64,000 nt of DNA, from NCBI RefSeq assembly GCF_902506655.1, contig NZ_LR734808.1, positions 930,001-994,000 of the forward strand, written 5' to 3'. This DNA comes from Marinoscillum sp. 108. GTDB taxonomy: Bacteria > Bacteroidota > Bacteroidia > Cytophagales > Cyclobacteriaceae. This document shows, one piece after another, positions 34,183 through 40,605 of this stretch. Positions within the stretch are counted from its first letter, which is position 1. Every line of letters starts with the position of its first letter. The position numbers and the translations under genes are program-made. Below the pieces are notes generated by a model. That model saw only the letters and a program-made list of their open reading frames with translations. It was not told the origin of the DNA and made no database searches.

Positions 34183-35188
34183 TGGCGAGCTTAAAAGCGG
34201 AAAAATAAACCAAAATATTCTTTCCAATCTTGAATCTCGTGTGGTAAAATTCATAATCTCATGGCTCACGGGACAGAAGGAATTTGCTATGCCTACCTCT
34301 GGCTCCACGGGCACCCCGAAAGAGACACACCTTAGCCGCGAGGCGTTGCAATACAGCGCACGGCAATCAATGGAATACATAGACCCTACCGGAAGTTATC
34401 AAACTACTCTTCTCTGTATCAACCCCGACTACATCGGAGGGCTCATGGTGGTGATTCGAGCGCTGACGCATGATTTGGATGTGAGCATGGTGGCGCCAAC
34501 TTCCAGATTGGCTGATGTCCTGGGCAAGGAGTGCTACGATCTTGTATCTATGGTACCCATGCAGGTACAGTACCTGCTTGATCATCATCCGGATACGCTT
34601 TTGCAATTCAAAACCATTCTAATCGGTGGTGCTCCCCTGCCTCAGGAGTACATTATTAAACTCAAATCACTAAAGGCCGTGAGGTGTTTTCAAACTTACG
34701 GGATGACTGAAACGGCCTCACACATTGCTTTGAAAAACCTGACCGACGGTGATGACAGTTTCGAGGTATTGGGAGATACCGAGATTCAGCAGGATAGCCG
34801 TGGATGCCTAAAGATCAAAGGGTCGGTAACAGACCACCAATGGATACAAACCAACGATGTAGTAGAAATGACAGATCCACGCCATTTCCGATGGTTGGGC
34901 AGAGCTGATTTTGCCATCAACTCCGGAGGAGTGAAAGTTCATCCTGAAATATTGGAAGCATCCTTAAGTTCTCAACTGAAAATGCCGTTCTTTGTGGCTG
35001 GATTACCAGACGCTTCTTTGGGTCAAAGGGTAGTGATGATCGTGGAGTCTCCAGAGCCAGTTACATTGGATTTCAGCCATATCAGTCAATACAGTCGCCC
35101 TAAAGAAGTCTATTACAGCCCAGGATTTTCCTATACTCCCTCTGGCAAGGTAAATCGGACTGAAACACTCAAAAAATTGAACTTATGA
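34148..35188 (+). CDS. menE: O-succinylbenzoate--CoA ligase
   Basis: A 346-residue short adenylating enzyme. P-loop-like motif MPTSGSTGTPKETH (A3) near residue 52, then FQTYGMTETASHIAL (A5), FRWLGRADFAINSGGVKVHP (A7-A8), and Lys of PSGKVNRTETL at the C terminus (A10). It activates O-succinylbenzoate with ATP and CoA in menaquinone synthesis. The short form (about 350 residues) is normal in Bacteroidota. It is separated from menI-menF-menD by the three-gene sigma/FecR cassette and overlaps the start of the sigma gene. Confidence 0.9.
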   Translation: MLFKFERQKLTIGELKSGKINQNILSNLESRVVKFIISWLTGQKEFAMPTSGSTGTPKETHLSREALQYSARQSMEYIDPTGSYQTTLLCINPDYIGGLMVVIRALTHDLDVSMVAPTSRLADVLGKECYDLVSMVPMQVQYLLDHHPDTLLQFKTILIGGAPLPQEYIIKLKSLKAVRCFQTYGMTETASHIALKNLTDGDDSFEVLGDTEIQQDSRGCLKIKGSVTDHQWIQTNDVVEMTDPRHFRWLGRADFAINSGGVKVHPEILEASLSSQLKMPFFVAGLPDASLGQRVVMIVESPEPVTLDFSHISQYSRPKEVYYSPGFSYTPSGKVNRTETLKKLNL

Positions 35189-35889
35189 AAGTAAAAGTAT
35201 CTTACCAGACGCTGCAACTGCCCCCTCCTCTTGCTTTTGCCTACACGTTGGAAATGGAGTTTCACGAGGAAGAAATTAAAATTCAGTACGATCTGGAGTT
35301 TTTAAACCGGGATGAGATTACTCTTGAAGAAATTGAAGAAGAAGGATTCAGTGAGAATGATGATTATAGCTGGACCGGCACCCTGGGCAAGGCATGGGTA
35401 GAGGACCTCTATGATGACCTCCTGGAAGTTGACCTGGAAGACGAAAGCGAGGATTTCAATATCTATCTGCACATGGAAATATCGCATGATGGTCAGGAAG
35501 ACAGTGGTATCGCTGTAATGGCAGAAGATTGGGACTACAGGCTTCAGGAGGTGATACAGGCCATCTATGAAAAAGCAGGGATAGAGGATAAACTCAAGCT
35601 CAAGTTTATTCATCAGGCCAATGGTGAGCGGTCGTTTTACGAGCTGGAGGGCTCCTTTGAACACAAAACGTGTCAGATCAACCAAAAGGACATCAGCTGG
35701 GATGAACTGCATCAGTTAATGAGCGATGTGTACACCATAGACTTTGAGGGGGAATCGGTAGAAAAACCATCCGGGGATGGACTATGGATTGATCAGGACG
35801 CTATGTCTGGCTATCAGCTCTTCGATGAGCAGGCCGGCCCCAAGGCTGCTAAAATTAAATCGCGTATTTTGGACATACTGGAGCGATAG
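35185..35889 (+). CDS. Acidic conserved protein coupled to menE
   Basis: A 234-residue very acidic protein (runs such as EEIEEEGFSENDDYSWTG and DLLEVDLEDESEDFNIYLHM) with no signal peptide or membrane helix. I do not recognise a named domain. The ATG overlaps the menE stop (ATGA), so it is translated with menE, but that alone does not place it in menaquinone synthesis. Beta-strand-rich by eye in the first half. Confidence 0.75.
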   Translation: MKVKVSYQTLQLPPPLAFAYTLEMEFHEEEIKIQYDLEFLNRDEITLEEIEEEGFSENDDYSWTGTLGKAWVEDLYDDLLEVDLEDESEDFNIYLHMEISHDGQEDSGIAVMAEDWDYRLQEVIQAIYEKAGIEDKLKLKFIHQANGERSFYELEGSFEHKTCQINQKDISWDELHQLMSDVYTIDFEGESVEKPSGDGLWIDQDAMSGYQLFDEQAGPKAAKIKSRILDILER

Positions 35890-35911
35890 CCCATACCCAT
35901 TTGGTATTCAT

Positions 35912-35962
35912 AGGTTTAATGGTTAATTTTTATGTTGATACACTTATTTGAACCATTAACCT
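35912..35962. repeat. Inverted repeat before the DoxX-like gene
   Basis: AGGTTTAATGGTT (35912-35924) and AACCATTAACCT (35951-35962) are inverted copies differing by one extra T, with a 26-base loop, ending 10 bases before the ATG at 35973. It may be a leader hairpin or an operator. Confidence 0.4.
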
Positions 35963-35972
35963 CTTATTGATT

Positions 35973-36329
35973 ATGAAAAGTCTTGGATTCATTGGGAAAC
36001 TGCTCTTTGCTCTGCCTTTTGCCATGTTTGGTTTTTTCCACTTCATGAATGCCTCAGCTATGTCTGGAATGGTGCCATCAGTATTTCCCGCACCAGAGGC
36101 GTGGGTGTATTTGGCCGGGCTTGGACATATTCTGGCAGTAGTCGCCATCATAATTGACAAAAAAGCAAAACTAGCTACCATGCTCCTCGGGATCATGCTA
36201 TTGTCATTTGCACTGCTGGTTCATTTCGGTGGATTTATGGATGGAGATCAGGGAGACACAGCCAATTTCCTAAAAGCTACCTCCCTGGCGGGTGCAGCCT
36301 TTTTTATGAGCAGCAAGCTGACCAATTAA
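35973..36329 (+). CDS. DoxX-like small membrane protein
   Basis: A 118-residue protein with four membrane helices: SLGFIGKLLFALPFAMFGFF, AWVYLAGLGHILAVVAIII, LATMLLGIMLLSFALLVHFG, and TANFLKATSLAGAAFFMSS. The pattern, with FGFFHFMN after helix 1, is that of the DoxX family, whose roles include redox or membrane functions, mostly undefined. The ATG at 35973 is preferred over a TTG two codons earlier. Its last four bases overlap the converging radical SAM gene. Confidence 0.8.
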   Translation: MKSLGFIGKLLFALPFAMFGFFHFMNASAMSGMVPSVFPAPEAWVYLAGLGHILAVVAIIIDKKAKLATMLLGIMLLSFALLVHFGGFMDGDQGDTANFLKATSLAGAAFFMSSKLTN

Positions 36330-37372
36330 ACATCGAACAGATTGTAATTGCCTCCCTTCCTGAAAATGCTCAGGTTAAGGGGAGGCATTGTTTTATCCTC
36401 AAAGTACTTCTTCTTCGAATTTTGGAAAAGCTGATCGATCATCAGCGCATAGTTACCTGCCCCGTGTAGCCTTCTTTCCCAATCGGTATCATTGGCCTTG
36501 CCTCCATGAAGCTCCTTGATCTGATTCATGGTTTTTTCGGCTCGATCAGGAAAACTCTTTTTTATCCAATCCTCAAAAATCTCACGAATTTGACCATTCA
36601 GTCTCACCACAGTGTATCCGGCTGCCAGTGCGCCATGCTCCGATGCTGCCTTGAGGATGGCAGGAACCTCAGTATCATTGAGGCCTGGTATGATGGGCGC
36701 GTTCATCACCCCCACCGGCACACCCAACGCACTCAGCTCCCTGATGGCATTCAGTTTTTTCGTAGCTGTAGCAGTCCTTGGCTCCAGTTTGGCCCTGAGA
36801 GACTCATCCAGTGTAGTAATGGAGAAGTAAACATGCACAAGAGATTTCTCCGCCAGAGCCTGAAGTAAATCCATATCCCTCAAAATCAGTGCATTCTTGG
36901 TGATAATGCTCACAGGGTTTCGGTACTTGAGCATAACCTCCAAAATACCACGGGTGAGTTTCAGGTCTTTTTCTATTGGCTGGTAGCAATCGGTGTTACC
37001 GGAAAGCATGATGGGCTGAGGCTTCCAGGAGATTTTGCTCAGCTGCGCATCCAGCAGCGCAGCCACCTTATCTTTCACAATAATCTTACTCTCAAAATCC
37101 AGCCCGGCACTGAAGCCCCAATAGGTGTGGGAGTTGCGTGCATAGCAATACACACATCCATGCTCACACCCCTGATAGGGGTTTACCGAGTAAGTAAATT
37201 GCAAATCGGGACTGTTGTTTTTGCTCAGTACATTCTTTGGGGATTCATGAAAGATAGTTGTATTTGGCCGCTCCTCCTGTGTGTACTCGTCTATCCCTTC
37301 ATCATGGTACTGCCCCATGGATTGCTTAAAAAATGGATTTGAGGGATTGTACTGCGCGCCTTTACCTTTCAT
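36326..37372 (-). CDS. PA0069 family radical SAM protein
   Basis: A 348-residue radical SAM protein with the 4Fe-4S motif C69-x3-C73-x2-C76 in YQGCEHGCVYCYARN. Other family landmarks: MLSGNTDCYQPIEKDLKLTR, VSIITKNALILRDMDLL and IREIFEDWIKKSFPDRAEKT. The PA0069/Rv2578c group is related to spore photoproduct lyase, and its function is not established. The start is MKGKGAQYNPSNPF; the open frame extends 27 codons upstream, but that stretch is AT-rich and filled with the TTAGY motif array described below. Confidence 0.92.
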   Translation of the reverse strand: MKGKGAQYNPSNPFFKQSMGQYHDEGIDEYTQEERPNTTIFHESPKNVLSKNNSPDLQFTYSVNPYQGCEHGCVYCYARNSHTYWGFSAGLDFESKIIVKDKVAALLDAQLSKISWKPQPIMLSGNTDCYQPIEKDLKLTRGILEVMLKYRNPVSIITKNALILRDMDLLQALAEKSLVHVYFSITTLDESLRAKLEPRTATATKKLNAIRELSALGVPVGVMNAPIIPGLNDTEVPAILKAASEHGALAAGYTVVRLNGQIREIFEDWIKKSFPDRAEKTMNQIKELHGGKANDTDWERRLHGAGNYALMIDQLFQNSKKKYFEDKTMPPLNLSIFRKGGNYNLFDV

Positions 37373-37418
37373 ATTAGTAAATATACTAATATTATTAGTT
37401 AAGCTAAATATATTAGCT
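37371..37418. promoter_or_regulatory. Array of TTAGY motifs at the radical SAM gene start
   Basis: ATATTAGTA (37371-37379) and TACTAATAT (37384-37392) are perfect 9-bp inverted arms around AATA, overlapping the start codon. AGCTAA (37402-37407) and TTAGCT (37413-37418) form a second dyad, and another TTAGT lies at 37395. In all, five TTAGT/C pentamers in alternating orientation occur about every 10 bases. This looks like a cluster of protein-binding sites. Confidence 0.5.
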
Positions 37419-37964
37419 GTATACTTTCCGTATTTTGCTAAGTCCGAAAGCACTGCCCATCCCCACTATAAATCCCATCAGGTGTGACTCCCAACTCACA
37501 AAAGAATCCTGCGGATAAATGCCGTAAATGAGCCCTCCATATATGAGCAGCACAATGATGGAAATCAGTATAGAGCGAAAGTTTCTGCGAAAAATCCCGA
37601 AAAAGATCAAAAAACTGGCCAGTGCATACACCAGCCCACTCGCACCAATGTGGTAATATGGCCTGCCTATAACCCACACCAATACATTGGTCAGAAAATA
37701 ACCATGGAAAAATACCTGAGTGGCAATCCTGTCATAAAATATGTAAACGGCGCTCCCAAGAAATAAAACTGGAAATGTATTGCTAACAAGATGAGAAACA
37801 GACCCGTGAATGAGGGGCGCGGCGAGAATTCCGATCAAACCACTGACTGTTCTGGGAAGAATACCCAGAAAGCCTAAATCTATGTAACCATAGAACTGAA
37901 TGCTAAAGCTGAGCCACATCAGAAAGACTAACCTCAGAGGTGGTATGACACTGGATCTGTACAT
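37413..37964 (-). CDS. Rhomboid family intramembrane serine protease
   Basis: A 183-residue six-helix rhomboid. The nucleophile is Ser109 in HIGASGLVYALASF, the partner His161 is in SWESHLMGFIVG, and the helix-2 signature is APLIHGSVSHLVSNTFPVLF. It should cleave membrane-anchored proteins within the bilayer; substrates unknown. I chose MYRSSVIPPL as the start, since the longer open frame reaches back into a terminator hairpin at 37982-38005. It precedes the radical SAM gene on the same strand by 40 bp. Confidence 0.92.
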   Translation of the reverse strand: MYRSSVIPPLRLVFLMWLSFSIQFYGYIDLGFLGILPRTVSGLIGILAAPLIHGSVSHLVSNTFPVLFLGSAVYIFYDRIATQVFFHGYFLTNVLVWVIGRPYYHIGASGLVYALASFLIFFGIFRRNFRSILISIIVLLIYGGLIYGIYPQDSFVSWESHLMGFIVGMGSAFGLSKIRKVYS

Positions 37965-37981
37965 TGGTAAGCTAAAGAAAC

Positions 37982-38005
37982 AAAAAAAGCTGCCAGTGGC
38001 AGCTT
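37982..38005 (-). terminator. Intrinsic terminator after the TerB-like gene
   Basis: On the minus strand AAGCTGCCA, a single-base loop C and TGGCAGCTT are followed by a run of seven T. The hairpin lies 22 bases after the stop of the TerB-like gene and before the rhomboid start. Confidence 0.8.
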
Positions 38006-38027
38006 CTATCATTTAAATATTATTGGT

Positions 38028-38492
38028 TTATTTACCTGGCTCCTTGATCATTTGAAGCTCAATCAATTTTGACTCTTCGTAGCTCACAGACAAATATCCA
38101 AGGACGCCACCAGATGCCTCAGCTATTTTCTTAGCCAGTTCCTTGAGTGAGGCATGTAACTTCACACCAAAATTCTTATCCATTTTGGGAAGAATAAAAT
38201 TCAGTTTTCTCAACTCGGCCGTCAACACCTTATTGCGCTCTTCAGCACTTTCAGGAAGCTCATCTATTAATTTATTGAATTTAGACTCAAAGCTCTCCCC
38301 TACTAACTTGTAATAATCTACCAGCTGCTCTCTCGCTCTACTCTGCTTGCTATGTGCCACGTCTATGGCTTCTTTTCTTTCGCTCTTGTCAATATTGCCA
38401 TCAGCGCCCGCTATCAGGATTGCTACATACACCGGGGCAGTCAGCAAAACATCAATCTCTTCTTCTCTTAGGTTTTCGAATTCTTTGATCAT
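38028..38492 (-). CDS. TerB-like helical protein
   Basis: A 154-residue soluble helical protein. The segment VAILIAGADGNIDKSERKEAIDVAH (residues about 23-45) has the acidic GADGxIDxxE loop of TerB-like domains; the rest is helical (RAREQLVDYYKLVGESFESK, VLTAELRKLNFILPKMDKNF). TerB-like proteins are linked to metal binding and stress response, but no ter operon is present, so the role is open. It ends with its own terminator. Confidence 0.72.
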   Translation of the reverse strand: MIKEFENLREEEIDVLLTAPVYVAILIAGADGNIDKSERKEAIDVAHSKQSRAREQLVDYYKLVGESFESKFNKLIDELPESAEERNKVLTAELRKLNFILPKMDKNFGVKLHASLKELAKKIAEASGGVLGYLSVSYEESKLIELQMIKEPGK

Positions 38493-38548
38493 TATTGTGT
38501 CTATTGAAACTCGCTCGAAAATAGTAAAAAATGAGTGTTTACCCGTAA

Positions 38549-39565
38549 TTAATTCTCATCATTTTCACCCCGTAGCACAAACTTCATCAGTAGAGGTAAG
38601 TGATCGGAAATTTCTCCTGTTTCGGAGATTACACTTTGTCCCACGCTTGTGATAAAATTCTCATTGTAAAGTATATAATCGATCATCTGATAGGGCTCCC
38701 TACTGTTGAAAGTATTGAATGACGCGGGTGAACTTTCATAGGTCAAAGAGTCTACAGCTGACCGTATATGTTTGGCGGACATGATCACACTCATGGCATC
38801 ATCTGGCTGCAGGTACTCCGGCGGGCTGTTAAAGTCACCGATCAGCAATACCGGGAGTTGATCCGAATAGGATTCGAAGAGTTGCTTCACGGTCTCGGCC
38901 TGTGCCAGTCTGGTCTCCTGGTCGAAAGCCTCCAAATGAAGGTTCATCACACGAATGGTATCCCCAGGGGCCAATACGAGATCACACACCTGTACCAGTC
39001 GATCGATATAAAAGGCATTGTATACAAAAGAAGTGTTGATTGGTTTGATCAGGGTGATGGTCTGTGCGTTAGCCACCGGAAACATGGATAAAATAGCCTG
39101 ACCGGAGAGCATTTTTCCAAACTGATGCCCCAATGGCCAGTAGGGAAATGGCACGAATTTCTTATCCCAATTCACAGAACGGTAGGCATAGGGATAGTCC
39201 AACTGCAGGGCCAAACTATCCAGCTGGTTGTACATAAAGGAACGCTGCGAACCGAAATCAACCTCCTGGAGACCTATCATATCCGCTTCGATCCTTTCAA
39301 GGGTTTTCAGAGCCACCGACAAGTTCTGGTGATACAATTCCTCTACGCGTTCCACCGCGAGATTATTGGTCATCCCAGATAGATAGCCTATATTGAACGT
39401 CACAACGCTGAGGGTGTCTGATCGCTCAAATTGCTTTATCTTGCTGTCATATTGCGTTGTACTGAAGTGTTGATCTTTTTCCAGATTGCCTTCTGAAGCG
39501 ACAATAAAAAGTGAGGTAATTCCCAGAGTAACAAAAAAGAGTAGAGTAATAATTATTCTCGCCAT
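38549..39565 (-). CDS. Endonuclease/exonuclease/phosphatase family protein, exported
   Basis: A 338-residue EEP-fold protein with an N-terminal signal/anchor helix (IIITLLFFVTLGITSLFIVA). Catalytic motifs are in order: SVVTFNIGY, DMIGLQEVD (metal-binding Glu), MNLHLEAF, LLIGDFNSPPEY (catalytic Asp/Asn) and the terminal EISDHLPLLM (His). These place it among DNase I-like/sphingomyelinase-like hydrolases acting in the envelope. Substrate (nucleic acid, phosphoester or lipid) cannot be told. Confidence 0.88.
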   Translation of the reverse strand: MARIIITLLFFVTLGITSLFIVASEGNLEKDQHFSTTQYDSKIKQFERSDTLSVVTFNIGYLSGMTNNLAVERVEELYHQNLSVALKTLERIEADMIGLQEVDFGSQRSFMYNQLDSLALQLDYPYAYRSVNWDKKFVPFPYWPLGHQFGKMLSGQAILSMFPVANAQTITLIKPINTSFVYNAFYIDRLVQVCDLVLAPGDTIRVMNLHLEAFDQETRLAQAETVKQLFESYSDQLPVLLIGDFNSPPEYLQPDDAMSVIMSAKHIRSAVDSLTYESSPASFNTFNSREPYQMIDYILYNENFITSVGQSVISETGEISDHLPLLMKFVLRGENDEN

Positions 39566-39610
39566 TCGTGCGTGTTAACTGGGAGCAAGTTAAATTTATT
39601 AGAATTTACA

Positions 39611-39937
39611 ATGCCTGATAATATGGATTTTTCATACTTGATTTCGATCAGTGACGGTGATACGGCGTTCATTCAAGAATTTATATCGACGTTTGAATCC
39701 AACTCAACCAGTATCATAGAGAAGCTCAAAATTTCCCTGGAGACAGGTAATTTTGACAGCAACAAAAAACTCGCACATCAACTAAAGCCTTCCCTGGAAA
39801 TGCTGGGGCTTGCCAGCCTAGAAATAGCCGTTGGTATACAGGAGCAACCTGAAACGGTGACACTGGAGCAGATCCTGCAAATAGAAAGTGAGTGTAAAGC
39901 TGCGGTTCAGGAGATGAACAATCGCTTCAATCTATAG
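39611..39937 (+). CDS. Small Hpt-domain protein
   Basis: A 108-residue four-helix protein. KKLAHQLKPSLEMLGLASLE (residues 52-71) matches the histidine phosphotransfer consensus, with the phospho-accepting His at 56. Stand-alone Hpt proteins carry phosphate between a hybrid kinase and a response regulator; no kinase gene is nearby. The ATG at 39611 gives the family-like start MPDNMDFSYLISISDGD; a GTG at 39572 would add 13 residues. Converges with the SanA-like gene with 11 bp overlap. Confidence 0.78.
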   Translation: MPDNMDFSYLISISDGDTAFIQEFISTFESNSTSIIEKLKISLETGNFDSNKKLAHQLKPSLEMLGLASLEIAVGIQEQPETVTLEQILQIESECKAAVQEMNNRFNL

Positions 39938-40574
39938 GGAGTTTTTCTTTTTCACCCAAAAACTTGGGTCCCCTATTGAAAACGTAAAGGTCCAGAACCG
40001 TATTAGTACGTGCCAAAATCTCTCGAATGGCCAAGGATAGCGGTAGCTGGTCCTTATTGTCTGCAGAAAAAGCAACGGCATCCATGCCATAATAATCCGC
40101 AATGAAAAGTGCCCGGTAGCAATGAAAATCCTGAGTGATAATGATCAGCTCATCCTGGCCAAAAATGAGTTTTGAGCGAACAACCGAGTCCAGGGTACGG
40201 AACCCCGCAAAATCCAGAGTGATATCAGCCTGAGACACCCCCAGAGCCATCAGGGCATTGAGCATATCCTTTGGTTCGTTATAATAAACTGTGTTATTAT
40301 CTCCACTCACAATGACATGATCAATCACCCCCCGATGATACAGCTCGGCAGTGGCGTCTATTCGTTCTTTAAAGTACTTGTTGGTACCGCCCTTTACTGT
40401 CCGCTTGCTGGTTCCCAATAAAAGCGCCACCTTCTTACTGGGAACCTGAGTGATATTATAATAGATCTGACCGCTTGTACTTGAAATGATCCAGAAATTG
40501 AGGCCTAACACGAGTACGCTGACAGCCCCAACCATGATCACCGTATACTTAGCGATTTTCTTGAGCAATTGCAT
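39927..40574 (-). CDS. sanA: SanA/YdcF family membrane protein
   Basis: A 215-residue inner-membrane protein: N-terminal helix (YTVIMVGAVSVLVLGLNFWII) and a DUF218 domain with VALLLGTSKRTVKGGTNKYF, VIVSGDNNTVYYNEP, FRTLDSVVRSK and ITQDFHCYRALFIA. SanA in E. coli supports envelope barrier function (vancomycin resistance at high temperature). Lies 31 bases downstream of parC on the same strand and may be read through from it. The family call is firm; the biochemical activity of the family is not well defined. Confidence 0.85.
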   Translation of the reverse strand: MQLLKKIAKYTVIMVGAVSVLVLGLNFWIISSTSGQIYYNITQVPSKKVALLLGTSKRTVKGGTNKYFKERIDATAELYHRGVIDHVIVSGDNNTVYYNEPKDMLNALMALGVSQADITLDFAGFRTLDSVVRSKLIFGQDELIIITQDFHCYRALFIADYYGMDAVAFSADNKDQLPLSLAIREILARTNTVLDLYVFNRGPKFLGEKEKLPID

Positions 40575-40605
40575 TTAGCTTTTAATTGATTTGTCCTTTA
40601 CAGGC

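Noticed and set aside
35302-35712. 136-codon antisense frame inside the acidic protein gene coupled to menE
   Set aside because: The plus-strand gene is coupled to menE by ATGA and has normal start and stop; the antisense product is an Ile/Phe-rich shadow.
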